A DNA stretch of 53,164 bases from CAYIHX01 sp964363305 (GTDB taxonomy: Bacteria; Bdellovibrionota; UBA1018), in the NCBI GenBank assembly GCA_964363305.1, contig CAYIHX010000028.1, positions 1-53,164 on the forward strand, written 5' to 3'. Below are positions 15,632 to 25,007 of this stretch, one piece after another (within the stretch, counting starts at the first letter, position 1; each line of letters opens with the position of its first letter). Under the pieces are notes generated by a model, which searched no databases, was not told the DNA's origin, and saw only the letters and a list, made by a program, of their open reading frames with translations. Position numbers and translations under genes: made by a program.

Positions 15632-16450
15632 ATGGCGGCTCGAACGCTCAAATTTACGAAGATGCATGGGTTGGGGAATGATTTTGTGGTCGTCGACGGG
15701 TTTAGAAAGGGCGCGCCGCGGATCACGGCCGCGCTGGCCCGCAAGATGGGCGATCGGCGGCTAGGCATAGGTTTCGATCAGTTGCTCTGGCTGCTTCCCT
15801 CAAAGAAGCATGACGCCCGCATGGTGATCTACAATCCCGATGGCAGCGAGGCCGAAATGTGCGGCAACGGAATCCGCGCGGCAGCGCTCTACTTGAAGGA
15901 ATCGGTGTCGCGGTTTCGCAACAAGAAGCAGCTCGAAATCGAGACTCTCGGGGGGCTGATTCGCGCGGAGTTTCGGGCGAGGGGAATAATCGCGGTCGAC
16001 ATGGGCAAGCCAGGGCTCCGTACGAGGGGCCTCTTGCTTCATATCCAGGGTGAGCGCGTGGAGTGCGACGACGTTGATATGGGCAATCCGCACGCCGTGG
16101 TGTGGGTCGGGGCGTTGGCCGCCTATCCCGCGGAAAGTCACGGGCCCGCGCTCGAAAATGATGCGCACTTCCCGAACCGCACGAACGTGGAGTTTGTCGA
16201 GAAGACCGGCCCGAGTGAGATTCGCGTGCGCGTGTGGGAACGCGGTGCCGGTTTTACGTTGGCCTGCGGAACCGGAGCTTGCGCATCGGTCGTCTCTGGC
16301 ATCGCGCGGGGACTATTGACGTCTCCGGTTCGGGTGCGGCTCCCCGGGGGGAATTTGGTCGTTCGATGGTCGGGGCAATTTTCTGATTCAGTCGTGATGG
16401 AGGGCCCGGCCACCCGCGTCTTCGAGGGCGAATTCAGCTGGGGAACTTGA
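15632..16450 (+). CDS. dapF: Diaminopimelate epimerase
   Basis: A 272-residue enzyme that interconverts LL- and meso-diaminopimelate, the last step before lysine and the source of the peptidoglycan cross-link residue. Diagnostic signatures are FTKMHGLGNDFVVVDG at the start, NPDGSEAEMCGNGIRA with active-site Cys77, the segment MGNPHAVVW, and ERGAGFTLACGTGA with active-site Cys212. Length is typical (about 270-280). The start ATG at 15632 is 3 bp after the large exported protein, an unusual neighbour; dapF here is probably co-transcribed with it. The 3' end overlaps the convergent coiled-coil gene by 17 bp. Confidence 0.97.
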   Translation: MAARTLKFTKMHGLGNDFVVVDGFRKGAPRITAALARKMGDRRLGIGFDQLLWLLPSKKHDARMVIYNPDGSEAEMCGNGIRAAALYLKESVSRFRNKKQLEIETLGGLIRAEFRARGIIAVDMGKPGLRTRGLLLHIQGERVECDDVDMGNPHAVVWVGALAAYPAESHGPALENDAHFPNRTNVEFVEKTGPSEIRVRVWERGAGFTLACGTGACASVVSGIARGLLTSPVRVRLPGGNLVVRWSGQFSDSVVMEGPATRVFEGEFSWGT

Positions 16451-16874
16451 TTCCGAAGTGCGCGAGGAGGAGATCGAACTTCTGTTCGAGCCGGTCCATG
16501 CGCTGTTCAATTCGGTCCATGCGTTCCTCGAGCCGATCCATTCTGCTTTCCAGAGAAGTGAGTCGATTCTCGATTGCCACGAACCGCGCATCGATCGCTT
16601 CAAATCGGGCGTCGATTGACGCAAACTGCGCATCGTGCCCCACGACTTTGATCGACAGTGCCGCAACCTGCGCAGCGACGGTGTCGAGGGTTCGTTCCAT
16701 GCGCTGCTGGGAAAGTTCGAGTTGTCCCTGGCGTTCGGTGAGCAGGATGACTTTCGCATCCGTCGATCGAAAGCCGGACTGGATCTCCTTTGCTAAGATG
16801 AGCACCACTCCATGGGTGGCGGGCCGGTCGCGGTTTTCCTCAAGCATTCCCAACATCCAAAAAGTTATAGCCAA
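16434..16874 (-). CDS. Small coiled-coil protein of unknown function
   Basis: A 146-residue protein made almost entirely of heptad-like repeats: FASIDARFEAIDARFVAIEN, then MDRLEERMDRIEQRMDRLEQ. TTG at 16874 is the likely start because AAGGAG sits 6 bp upstream on the reverse strand; an ATG lies six codons inside. Proteins of this type (DUF1640-like and hypothetical bacterial ones) form long helical bundles, sometimes with a membrane anchor, but no transmembrane segment is clear here. The 3' end overlaps dapF by 17 bp in convergent orientation. Confidence 0.7.
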   Translation of the reverse strand: MAITFWMLGMLEENRDRPATHGVVLILAKEIQSGFRSTDAKVILLTERQGQLELSQQRMERTLDTVAAQVAALSIKVVGHDAQFASIDARFEAIDARFVAIENRLTSLESRMDRLEERMDRIEQRMDRLEQKFDLLLAHFGIKFPS

Positions 16875-16930
16875 ACCAGTCTCCTTTTTTCAAGGAGAGC
16901 CGCAGCAATACTCGTGCCCCGAGGGGAACC

Positions 16931-17164
16931 TCAGTGGTCGATCGGGGAGAGCGGATTGATGTAGAGGCGGAATGTCTTGTCGCGTTGGCGGCGGATGGCG
17001 AAGACGCCGTTTTCTTTCTCCGTCGCGAGGCGTTCATAGAAAGAAGGATCGAGAGTTTGTATTTCCTTCACCGACTTCCCTTCGTACTTCCCAAAGTCGA
17101 TAATCACTTGGTCTTCTTCGATCACACCGGTCACCGGGCTATGGCCCGAGTTTGTTGAACTCAT
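16931..17164 (-). CDS. Small protein with an exodeoxyribonuclease-X-like C-terminal motif
   Basis: A 77-residue protein containing IDFGKYEGKSVKEI followed by LDPSFYERLATEKENG. The F-G-K-Y-x-G-K-S-x-x-E-I...D-P-S/A-Y core matches the small domain found at the C-terminus of exodeoxyribonuclease X and in the DUF3820 family, usually thought to bind nucleic acid. Here the motif stands alone. It is divergent from purF, which starts at 17312. No operon partner is evident. Confidence 0.6.
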   Translation of the reverse strand: MSSTNSGHSPVTGVIEEDQVIIDFGKYEGKSVKEIQTLDPSFYERLATEKENGVFAIRRQRDKTFRLYINPLSPIDH

Positions 17165-17266
17165 TCGAGAACAATCCCCACTCTCTGCCTTCTATAGTAG
17201 TGGAAGTTCGGGGCGAATATCAACGACGCTCTGCGTCTTCGAAGAAAACTCAGATCTGTCGACATT

Positions 17267-17295
17267 TTGACAGACAGCGTTAACCTATGGATCAT
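17267..17295 (+). promoter_or_regulatory. Candidate purF promoter
   Basis: TTGACA (17267-17272), 17-bp spacer, GATCAT (17290-17295, four of six matches to TATAAT). Transcription would start about 10 bp before the purF ATG at 17312, giving a very short leader. The -35 overlaps a small inverted repeat (TCTGTC/GACAGA, 17256-17275) that could be an operator. No PurR-type or purine riboswitch sequence was recognised. Confidence 0.4.
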
Positions 17296-17311
17296 GCTAC
17301 GCCTTTGTCAT

Positions 17312-18823
17312 ATGTGTGGTGTGATTGGGCTTATCGGGACGAGTGAAGCTTCGCGAGAGGCGTTCTTGGCGCTGACCACGCTTCAGCATCGCGGTCAGGA
17401 CGCGGCGGGAATCTTGACCTTCGACGACGATGGCTTTCACCGAGTGAAGAATATCGGTCTCGTCGAATCGGTTTTTAATCGCGAAAACATGGCCTCCTTG
17501 ACGGGTTCCATGGCCATCGGCCATGCCCGCTACAGCACGATCGGGAAGGGCGAGGTATTCGACGTTCAGCCCTTCTTGCTCAGTTACCCGTTCGGCCTGG
17601 GCATGGTTCACAACGGAAACATCGTCAACGTGGATACTCTCGCGCAGGAGCTTCGCACCCGAGCCAAGCGTCACCTGCTCACGCATAGCGATACCGAAGT
17701 CGTGCTGAACTTGTTTGCCGACGGTTTGGCGCACGCCTCGAACGGTTTCGAGGCGCCTGACGGCAGCATCACGCACGATCGATTCTTCGAGGTGCTCTGC
17801 CAGTCGCTTTCTGATCTTTTCGCCCGCGTGAACGGCAGTTACAGCATTGTCACGCTGGTCGCCGAACAGGGCATCGTGGCTTTTCGGGATCCGAACGGGC
17901 TGCGGCCGCTCGTGATGGGCTCGAAGGTGGGCACTCTTCCCACGGGGCGCGCGCATGTTTTCGCATCCGAGAGCGTGGCGCTTCCGTTTCTCGGCTACTC
18001 CCCGGATCGCGACGTGAAGCCGGGCGAGGTGATCTTCATCGATCGAACCGGGAAGGTGCACTCGAGGGTCTTGGAGCCGGTGCGTCCGCATCGCCCCTGC
18101 ATGTTTGAATGGGTGTATTTCGCCTCTCCCGAGAGCGTGCTCGACCGAGTGCCGGTTTACGGGGCGCGCCTTCAGCTTGGCAAATCGCTTGCGAAGCGGG
18201 TGAAAATCGAAATGGACGCGGGCCGCCTCGAGGCTGACGTGATCGTGCCGGTGCCAGAGACGTCACGGATCGCCGCGATCGCCATGGCGGAAGAGCTGGG
18301 AATTCCGTACCGCGAGGTGCTCATCAAGAATCGTTACATCAAGCGCACCTTCATTCTCGATTCGAACGAGAAGCGGCAGAAGGCCGTGAATCTCAAACTC
18401 TCGCCCGTGCGAAGCGAGATCGAAGGCAAGAAAGTGCTGCTCGTGGACGATTCGATCGTGCGGGGCACGACCTCGAAAAAGATCATCGAGCTCGTGCGGC
18501 AAGCCGGAGCGACGCAGGTGCATTTCGTGTCGACCTGTCCGCCGATCCGCCATGCCTGCTTCTATGGCATCGACTTTCCGAGCGCGGACGAGCTGATCGC
18601 CGCCGGTCGGGATGCCCATCAGATCGAGACGGCCTTGGGCGCGGATCGCGTGATCTACCTGGATATCGAGGGACTGCGGGCCGCGTTACGGGCGGCGGCG
18701 CCGGAATCCGGAATGACTTTGCCTTGCATGGCGTGTCTCGACGGAAAATATCCGACGGACGTGGCGGCTGCGGGCGGAAGATTCGCGGCGGTGAGGAAGT
18801 CGGATCGAAAGGGAAGCGTATGA
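17312..18823 (+). CDS. purF: Amidophosphoribosyltransferase, iron-sulfur type
   Basis: A 503-residue enzyme that starts purine synthesis by making phosphoribosylamine from PRPP and glutamine. The start is set at ATG 17312 because the next residue, Cys2, is the glutaminase nucleophile of MCGVIGLIG; an in-frame codon at 17267 would add 15 residues without a known function. LQHRGQDAAGI and HNGNIVN belong to the glutaminase domain, and LLVDDSIVRGTTSKK (about 375) is the PRPP loop. Cys263, Cys416, Cys472 and Cys475 sit where the Bacillus subtilis enzyme holds its [4Fe-4S] cluster (spacings 153, 56, 3). Overlaps purC by 4 bp. Confidence 0.97.
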   Translation: MCGVIGLIGTSEASREAFLALTTLQHRGQDAAGILTFDDDGFHRVKNIGLVESVFNRENMASLTGSMAIGHARYSTIGKGEVFDVQPFLLSYPFGLGMVHNGNIVNVDTLAQELRTRAKRHLLTHSDTEVVLNLFADGLAHASNGFEAPDGSITHDRFFEVLCQSLSDLFARVNGSYSIVTLVAEQGIVAFRDPNGLRPLVMGSKVGTLPTGRAHVFASESVALPFLGYSPDRDVKPGEVIFIDRTGKVHSRVLEPVRPHRPCMFEWVYFASPESVLDRVPVYGARLQLGKSLAKRVKIEMDAGRLEADVIVPVPETSRIAAIAMAEELGIPYREVLIKNRYIKRTFILDSNEKRQKAVNLKLSPVRSEIEGKKVLLVDDSIVRGTTSKKIIELVRQAGATQVHFVSTCPPIRHACFYGIDFPSADELIAAGRDAHQIETALGADRVIYLDIEGLRAALRAAAPESGMTLPCMACLDGKYPTDVAAAGGRFAAVRKSDRKGSV

Positions 18824-20025
18824 TGACTCGAGATCGACCCGCGCAACCGAAAGATGCGCAGGTGTTGTACCGGGGCTCGGTGAAGGATCTTTTAGGGCCG
18901 GTGCGCGTGGCGGATCGGGATGGCACCGTCCATCCGGCTTTGTTTTTTCAGTATTCGGATGCGTTTTCAGTTTTCGATTGGGGCCGCATGCCGGATGCGC
19001 TGAATCGCAAGGGGGAGGCGCTCGCACTGCTTGCGGCTCATTTTTTTGAAGAGCTGGCCCGGCCGGAGACCTGGAAAGAATTTTCACGAACGCCGGAGGC
19101 GCTGGCGCTTCGAAAGGCGAATCGTTTTGGCGCGGCTTTCAATGAATGGGGCGAGAAGCTTCAGGCTCAGGGTTTGCGAACGCACTATCTCGGGGTCGTG
19201 GCCGGTGGAGAGGTGCTTCCCCTGGCTCGCGTTTCCAAGCCGGTGAGCCGAATCGCGGTGAAACAGGTTTCGGCGGTATGGCCGGAGATGAGCACCGTGC
19301 TCGGACGGCAGGTGCCCGACTACACGAAAACGCGCACCTCTCCCGTGCCTCGGTTGGTTCCACTGGAGGTCGTCTTCCGCTTCAGCGCGCCGAAGGGGAG
19401 TTCGCTTCATGAACGCGTCGAGCGGGATCCGCGGTATTTGGCGAGTCTCGGATATCCTTCTTTAGAACTGAAAGCGGATTCTCAGTTTAGCTTTCCGATC
19501 CTCGAGCTGTTTACCAAGCTGGAGAGCGCCGACCGCGCCGTCTCTTTGACTGAGGGGCTTGCGCTTTCGGGCTTGAGCGCCGCGCAGCTGGAGTCGGCGC
19601 TGCTCAAGACGGCTTGGGTGGCCGGGTATCTTCGCTCGGTCGTGGCGAAGCGAGGGCTCGAGCTGGCCGACGGAAAGCTCGAGTGGGCGCTCGATGCCGA
19701 CGGGGAAGTGATGCTCGTCGATGCGATCGGGCCTGACGAGCTTCGGATCTTGCGCGATTCGCGGCAGCTTTCGAAAGAGTTTCTGCGCGCGCATTACCGC
19801 GAGAGCGATTGGTACGGCCAGGTGAAGCAGGCGAAGCAAGCGGCGGCGCTCGCGGGCGTGGCGGAGTGGAAGAAGGGCGTGAGCATTCCGCCGCCGCCGC
19901 TTTCGCCCGAGCTGCGCGAGCTCGGGGCGCAGGTCTATCTCGCTTTGGCGAACGAGCTGACGGGACGCACTTGGTTTCCTGATGCCTGGAAACTCGATCG
20001 AGTGGTGGAAGAGCTCGGGGGATGA
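18820..20025 (+). CDS. purC: Phosphoribosylaminoimidazole-succinocarboxamide synthase, long form
   Basis: A 401-residue SAICAR synthetase, joining aspartate to CAIR at the expense of ATP. The start VLYRGSVKDLLGP is a PurC-type opening; RTSPVPRLVPLEVVFRF carries the R-x-V-P-x-E-x-x-x-R region; LELFTKLESADRAVS replaces the usual E-x-x-x-K-x-D-x-x-D. It is much longer than the usual 235-300 residues and several classical positions are changed, so the assignment leans on the overall order of segments and on its place in the purine operon. The ATG at 18820 overlaps the purF stop (ATGATG). The C-terminal extension resembles longer PurC proteins found in Bdellovibrio-like bacteria. It could be a paralogue with altered substrate range. 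Confidence 0.82.
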   Translation: MMTRDRPAQPKDAQVLYRGSVKDLLGPVRVADRDGTVHPALFFQYSDAFSVFDWGRMPDALNRKGEALALLAAHFFEELARPETWKEFSRTPEALALRKANRFGAAFNEWGEKLQAQGLRTHYLGVVAGGEVLPLARVSKPVSRIAVKQVSAVWPEMSTVLGRQVPDYTKTRTSPVPRLVPLEVVFRFSAPKGSSLHERVERDPRYLASLGYPSLELKADSQFSFPILELFTKLESADRAVSLTEGLALSGLSAAQLESALLKTAWVAGYLRSVVAKRGLELADGKLEWALDADGEVMLVDAIGPDELRILRDSRQLSKEFLRAHYRESDWYGQVKQAKQAAALAGVAEWKKGVSIPPPPLSPELRELGAQVYLALANELTGRTWFPDAWKLDRVVEELGG

Positions 20026-21341
20026 TGAAGGAGCGCGGGAAGCACGTCTGGGTCATCGGCGGAGGGGGGCGTGAGCACGCACTGGTCTGGCGACTCTCGC
20101 AGAGCCCGAAGGTGGCGCGGTTGACCGCGGTTCCGGGCTCCTTGGCGATGGCCCCGACCTTGCGAAAGGAAGTGGCGTTTGCCTGTTTGCCTGCAAACCT
20201 TTCGGGCGGAAGAGCCGAATTTGAGCGGCTGGCCCGGCTGGCGATCGAACAGAAGGTGGATCTCGTGGTGGTGGGCCCGGATAACCCCTTGGCTGATGGC
20301 ATCGTGGATATTTTTTCGACGCGTGGATTGACGTGCTTTGGCCCGTCGGCGGCGGCCGCCCGGCTGGAGTCGAGCAAGGCTTTTGCGAAGGAAGTGATGA
20401 GCGCGGCGAAGGTGCCGACCGCTCGCTTTGCCGCGTTTGAGTCAGTGCCCGAGGCTAAAGCTTTTTTGCGAAATGAACCCTGGGGTGCGGGGTGGGTGGT
20501 GAAGGCCGATGGCCTGGCACTCGGAAAAGGCGTCGTGGTGCCTGAGAATCTCGAGGAAGCGTTTGCCGCGATCGAGCGCCTGCTGCCATTATCCGGCAGT
20601 CTCCTCGTTGAGGAGCGGCTCCACGGAGAGGAGCTGTCGTGGTTGGCTTTGTGCGATGGCGAGCGCGCCGTGCTTTTCGATCCGGCCCGTGATCACAAGC
20701 GCCTTCTCGACGGAGACCAGGGGCCGAATACCGGCGGGATGGGCGTGATCTGCCCGGTACCTGGGGTATCGGCGGATTTTGAAGCCCGCGTTGCGAGCGA
20801 GGTTTTCGCCCCCGTGATGGCGGAAATGAAACGGCGTGGAACTCCCTTTCGGGGGGTGCTGTACGCCGGCTTGATGTGGAACCGAAAGACGAATCAGTAC
20901 TGGGTACTGGAGTTCAACGCGCGCTTTGGCGATCCGGAGACGCAGGCCCTTTTGCCTCGTATGGAGGGGGATCTGTTCGAGTGGTGCCTGGCCTGCGCGG
21001 AAGGCCGCCTCAAGTCGATGCCGACGCGGGTGCCGTTTCGCGAAGGGATGGCGGTGGTCGTGGTGCTGGCTGCCGAAGGTTATCCGGAGAGCCCGCGCAA
21101 GGGGGATGTTATTTCCGGGCTGGAGTCGTGGCTGGTCGATGCGGGGCAACCGGCGGTGTTTGCCTCCGGGGTATCTCGGGTCGGCGATTCTTGGATGACC
21201 CACGGGGGCCGGGTGCTGGGCGTCCTGGGGTATGGCCTCGATGTCGAGGCTGCTCGCAGGCAAGCCTATGAGCGGGTCGAGCAGATTCGCTTCGCCGGGC
21301 AGCAGTTTCGTCGGGATATCGGTCAGGAGAATCCGTCTTGA
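20022..21341 (+). CDS. purD: Phosphoribosylamine-glycine ligase
   Basis: A 439-residue ATP-grasp enzyme that forms GAR from phosphoribosylamine, glycine and ATP. Signatures: VIGGGGREHALVW at the N-terminus, VVGPDNPLADGI, VKADGLALGKGVVV (ATP-grasp), LLDGDQGPNTGGMGV, and LEFNARFGDPETQALLPR with metal-binding Glu and Asn. The ATG at 20022 overlaps the purC stop by 4 bp. Length is normal (about 420-430). Confidence 0.97.
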   Translation: MMKERGKHVWVIGGGGREHALVWRLSQSPKVARLTAVPGSLAMAPTLRKEVAFACLPANLSGGRAEFERLARLAIEQKVDLVVVGPDNPLADGIVDIFSTRGLTCFGPSAAAARLESSKAFAKEVMSAAKVPTARFAAFESVPEAKAFLRNEPWGAGWVVKADGLALGKGVVVPENLEEAFAAIERLLPLSGSLLVEERLHGEELSWLALCDGERAVLFDPARDHKRLLDGDQGPNTGGMGVICPVPGVSADFEARVASEVFAPVMAEMKRRGTPFRGVLYAGLMWNRKTNQYWVLEFNARFGDPETQALLPRMEGDLFEWCLACAEGRLKSMPTRVPFREGMAVVVVLAAEGYPESPRKGDVISGLESWLVDAGQPAVFASGVSRVGDSWMTHGGRVLGVLGYGLDVEAARRQAYERVEQIRFAGQQFRRDIGQENPS

Positions 21342-21994
21342 GGCCGGGAGGAACGCTCCCTCGAGTCGCGGTTCTGGCTTCGGGGCGGGGGAGTAATTTT
21401 CTCGCGCTCGCGGAAGCGGTCCAGCGCGGGGAGCTTCCGATCGAAATCTGCGGCGTGGTCAGCGATCGCGAAGGCGCGCCGGTGCTCGGACATGCGCGGG
21501 GGTTCGGTATACCGGCTCTTTTTCTGGGCGCGGCGGGTCGCACGCCGGAAGCCCGCCTCGCGCACGAGCAAAAAATCGTCGAGCAGCTTAGGCGGTGGCG
21601 CGTCCGCTGGGTGATTTGTGCCGGTTACATGCGCATTTTGGGTCCGCACCTCCTGGAAGCTTTTCGCGATGCTCGTGGTTTTAACCGCATCGTGAACATT
21701 CATCCGGCCTTGCTGCCGGCTTTTCCAGGGTTGGGCGCCTATGCTCAGGCGTTTCGTCATGGCGTGGCCGTGGCCGGCGCCTCGGTGCATCTCGTGGCGG
21801 CGGAGGTCGACGACGGCCCGATTCTCTCGCAGGCGGGATTTGCGATTCACGACTGCGAGAGCGTGGCGGAGGTCGAGGCCCGGGGGCTCGAGGTGGAGCA
21901 TCGGCTGTATCCTGAAACGTTGAAGTGGCTTTGTGCCGAAAAATTCCGGGTCGAACGGCTGCCCGGCGGGAGGCTTCGTGTACGTTCGAGTTGA
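21338..21994 (+). CDS. purN: Phosphoribosylglycinamide formyltransferase
   Basis: A 218-residue GAR transformylase that uses 10-formyltetrahydrofolate. ASGRGSNFLAL is the phosphate-binding loop; NIHPALLPAFPGL carries the catalytic Asn and His; HLVAAEVDDGPILSQ has the catalytic Asp. Start TTG at 21338 overlaps the purD stop (TTGA), and the first residues RPGGTLPRVAVLA suit the first strand. The gene overlaps purL by 17 bp. Confidence 0.96.
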   Translation: MRPGGTLPRVAVLASGRGSNFLALAEAVQRGELPIEICGVVSDREGAPVLGHARGFGIPALFLGAAGRTPEARLAHEQKIVEQLRRWRVRWVICAGYMRILGPHLLEAFRDARGFNRIVNIHPALLPAFPGLGAYAQAFRHGVAVAGASVHLVAAEVDDGPILSQAGFAIHDCESVAEVEARGLEVEHRLYPETLKWLCAEKFRVERLPGGRLRVRSS

Positions 21995-24900
21995 AATTTC
22001 TCCATGCTCTGAGTTCGGTGATCCGCAGGCAGAGGCTTTTCTTCGCGCGCTTGAGCTTTCGGCGCCAGAGCTTCGGCATCGAGTGAAGTCGGTTGCCTCG
22101 AACGATTGTTACTGGTTGCAGTTTTGCGATGGCCTCGAGCCGAACCGGGTTCGCGCGGCGCTCGCCGAGGTGTTTCACGACCCGATTTTGCAGCAGCTGG
22201 TGCTCGCGCCGGAAGACCTCGCGCCCCGCCTTCTGCTCGAGAAACGTTACCGAGCGGGGGTGACCGACAACGTCGGCCGGAGTACGCACGAGGCCTTAGC
22301 CATCGTGCTGGGGACGGACGCCGTTGTGCGGGCGGCGAGCGGGGCGGGCTTGGTCATTCAGGCGGAGTGGTCGGAGGCGGAATGGAAGCGCGCGGCCGAG
22401 AGCGTGTTTTGCAACCCGCTGATCGAGGCGTGGAAGCGTCATTCTCATGTCGAAGCGGCCGGTCGGTTTACCGCCGTCGAGGTCGCGCGGGCCTGGCCGG
22501 AACCGCGCGCGCACGGGGAGCAGGAGACGGCTCGGGTGGAGACGGTCGCGCTGGCGGGCCTGAGTGATGCCGCGCTCGAGGCGTTGAGCCGTGATCGGCT
22601 CTGGGCGCTGACCGTGGAGGAGCTGCGTGCCGTGCGCGAACACTTCGCGAGCCAGCAGCGCGTACCGACCGATGTCGAGGTTGAGGTTATCGCGCAGACC
22701 TGGTCGGAGCACTGCAAACACAAGATCTTCGCGGCCGAGGTCAAGTATTCGGATCGAACCGGCGGCGAGCTCGGGCGCGAGATCCCCGCGCACATTCAGA
22801 GTCTTTTCAAGTCGACCATCGCGGCGACGACGAAGGAGCTTCCCCGGCCGTGGCTGCTGTCCGTTTTCTCGGATAACGCCGGCATCGTGGCCATCGACGA
22901 TGAAACCGCCGTCTGCATCAAGGTCGAGACGCATAACAGCCCTTCGGCGCTCGACCCTTACGGCGGCGCGCTGACCGGCATCGTCGGAGTGAACCGCGAC
23001 ATCCTGGGTTGCGGGCTCGGGGCTCGGCCCTTGTTCAATACGGATGTGTTTTGCACGGCCGAGATCGATTATCGCGAAGAATTGCCCGAGCGACTCATGC
23101 ATCCGCGTCGTATCCTCGAGGGGGTGCGCAGGGGGGTTGAACATGGCGGCAATAAGAGCGGGATTCCGACCCTCAATGGCGCGCTCATGTTCGACGAGCG
23201 ATATCTCGGTAAGCCGCTCGTTTATTGCGGCACCGGGGGCGTGATGCCCCGGATGATCGGGGGGCGCCCGTGCGAGACGAAAGAGATTCACCCCGGCGAT
23301 CGAATCGTGATGGTCGGCGGCCGCATCGGGAAGGATGGCATCCATGGGGCGACGTTCTCGTCGCTCGCGCTGGATGAATCTTCGCCTGTCACGGCGGTGC
23401 AGCTCGGCGATCCAATCACGCAGAAGAAGATGAGCGATTTTCTGCTCGAGGCCCGCGACCTCGGCCTTTATCGCGCGCTGACCGATAACGGCGCGGGGGG
23501 CCTCTCGAGCTCGGTGGGCGAGTTGGCGCAGCTCACGGGCGGCGCCACTTTCGACGTCTCGCTCGCGCCGGTGAAGTATCCGGGGCTGCTGCCGTTTGAG
23601 CGGGTCATCAGTGAGTCGCAGGAGCGGATGACTCTGGCGGTTCCACCGGAACAGCTTGGCGCGTTTTTGGCCCTCTCTCGCCGACGCGGGGTCGAGTCGA
23701 CCGACCTCGGGGCTTTTGATCGGAGCGGATTTTTTCAGATTCTATTTGAGGGAAAGACCGTCGCGAAGCTCGACCTGAAATTTCTCCATGAAGGCTGTCC
23801 CCGGCTCCGGCTCCAGGCCGAGTGGTCGAAGTTGGAAATTTCGACTGAGGCCGGGCGTGCGCCGGCGGGCGAGAACGAGCGGCATTTTAGGGAGACGGGG
23901 AAGGACGTGCTGCTGGATCTGCTCGGACGGCCCAACATCGCTTCGAAAGAATGGCTGATTCGCCAGTACGACCACGAGGTTCAGGGGCGCTCGGTCGTGA
24001 AGCCCTTGCATCAGGCGGAGTTTGGCGGCACGCGCCGAAGCGGCCCGAACGATGCCGGAGTCGTGACCGTCCGCGATGGGTCGAACGTGGGCGTGGTGAT
24101 CGGCTGCGGCCTTGCGCCGCGCCTCGGCGACCACGATCCTTACGTGATGGCGCAAGCCTCCGTCGATGAGGCGATTCGAAATATTCTTGCGGCGGGCGCG
24201 GAGTTCGGAACGCCCGATTGCGTGGTTTCGCTCTGTGATAATTTCTGCTGGCCCGACCCGGTCAAAGATCCGCGCAAAATGGCGGCGCTGGTGCGCGCCT
24301 GCTATGGCATGCGTAATGCTGCGATCGAGCTCGGGGTGCCCCTGGTGTCGGGCAAGGACAGCATGAAGAACGACTACCGCGGCAAGCTCGGCGCCCACGA
24401 GGTGCAGATCTCGGTGCCCTTCACGCTGCTGATGACCGCGCTGGCCCGGGTGCCGGATATTCGCCGCGCGCGCACCAGCAATTTTCAGCACGCGGACGAG
24501 GTGATTTACCGCCTGGGTTGGAGCGAGTCGGGCTTGGCCGCCAGCGAGTGGGAGCAGGTGGCCCGCGGTCGCGTCGAGCTGGAGGGAGTGAGTCGTCGAG
24601 TGCCGCATGCAAATTGGGAGGTGGCGCGCGCGACCTACTCTTGGCTGGGCGGCACTCGGGGGCGGGGCCAGGAGTGGCTTCGTGCCGTGCACGATATTTC
24701 AGAAGGCGGACTTTACACAGCGTTAGTGGAGAGCGCCCTGGCGCGCGGGTTGGGCGTGCATCTGGAACATGCGGAGGAGAAAGGCGATCGCATTTGGGAG
24801 TGGGCCTTTGGCGAGGGTTTTCATGCTTTCGTGGTTTCGACGGCTTCGGAGCAGGCCATGCGACTCGAGGGCGAGTGGCGTGCCGCAGGCGTGCCGTTTG

Positions 24901-25007
24901 AGCGAATCGGAAGAACGACCTTGGATGGTCGTTTTCAGGATCACGAGATCGATGTCGCCATGGAAGAGTGCTATCGCGCCTGGCATCGAGAGGGGTACTG
25001 GCAATGA
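21978..25007 (+). CDS. purL: Phosphoribosylformylglycinamidine synthase, PurL with N-terminal PurS-like region
   Basis: A 1009-residue enzyme converting FGAR to FGAM. GTG at 21978 is chosen because GGGAGG lies just upstream; a longer start at 21933 has no such site and overlaps purN further. The first 200 residues (YVRVEISP...EKRYRAGVTDNVGRSTHEAL) look like the PurS-like domain of large PurL proteins. THNSPSALDPYGGA (about 316) and LTDNGAGGLSSSVGELA (about 500) are synthase core motifs; PLVSGKDSMKNDY is near the end of the second half. The glutaminase is separate (purQ), so the architecture lies between the three-subunit form and the 1300-residue fused enzyme. It ends with an ATGA overlap with purQ. 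Confidence 0.95.
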   Translation: MYVRVEISPCSEFGDPQAEAFLRALELSAPELRHRVKSVASNDCYWLQFCDGLEPNRVRAALAEVFHDPILQQLVLAPEDLAPRLLLEKRYRAGVTDNVGRSTHEALAIVLGTDAVVRAASGAGLVIQAEWSEAEWKRAAESVFCNPLIEAWKRHSHVEAAGRFTAVEVARAWPEPRAHGEQETARVETVALAGLSDAALEALSRDRLWALTVEELRAVREHFASQQRVPTDVEVEVIAQTWSEHCKHKIFAAEVKYSDRTGGELGREIPAHIQSLFKSTIAATTKELPRPWLLSVFSDNAGIVAIDDETAVCIKVETHNSPSALDPYGGALTGIVGVNRDILGCGLGARPLFNTDVFCTAEIDYREELPERLMHPRRILEGVRRGVEHGGNKSGIPTLNGALMFDERYLGKPLVYCGTGGVMPRMIGGRPCETKEIHPGDRIVMVGGRIGKDGIHGATFSSLALDESSPVTAVQLGDPITQKKMSDFLLEARDLGLYRALTDNGAGGLSSSVGELAQLTGGATFDVSLAPVKYPGLLPFERVISESQERMTLAVPPEQLGAFLALSRRRGVESTDLGAFDRSGFFQILFEGKTVAKLDLKFLHEGCPRLRLQAEWSKLEISTEAGRAPAGENERHFRETGKDVLLDLLGRPNIASKEWLIRQYDHEVQGRSVVKPLHQAEFGGTRRSGPNDAGVVTVRDGSNVGVVIGCGLAPRLGDHDPYVMAQASVDEAIRNILAAGAEFGTPDCVVSLCDNFCWPDPVKDPRKMAALVRACYGMRNAAIELGVPLVSGKDSMKNDYRGKLGAHEVQISVPFTLLMTALARVPDIRRARTSNFQHADEVIYRLGWSESGLAASEWEQVARGRVELEGVSRRVPHANWEVARATYSWLGGTRGRGQEWLRAVHDISEGGLYTALVESALARGLGVHLEHAEEKGDRIWEWAFGEGFHAFVVSTASEQAMRLEGEWRAAGVPFERIGRTTLDGRFQDHEIDVAMEECYRAWHREGYWQ

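Noticed and set aside
17267..17311. Longer purF start at 17267
   Set aside because: PurF needs Cys2 as nucleophile, which fits ATG 17312; the extra codons overlap the candidate promoter.
22296..24692. Long open frames on the reverse strand across purL
   Set aside because: They lie opposite a clearly conserved gene, are rich in Arg, His and Pro, and have no ribosome binding sites. They are by-products of GC-rich codon use.
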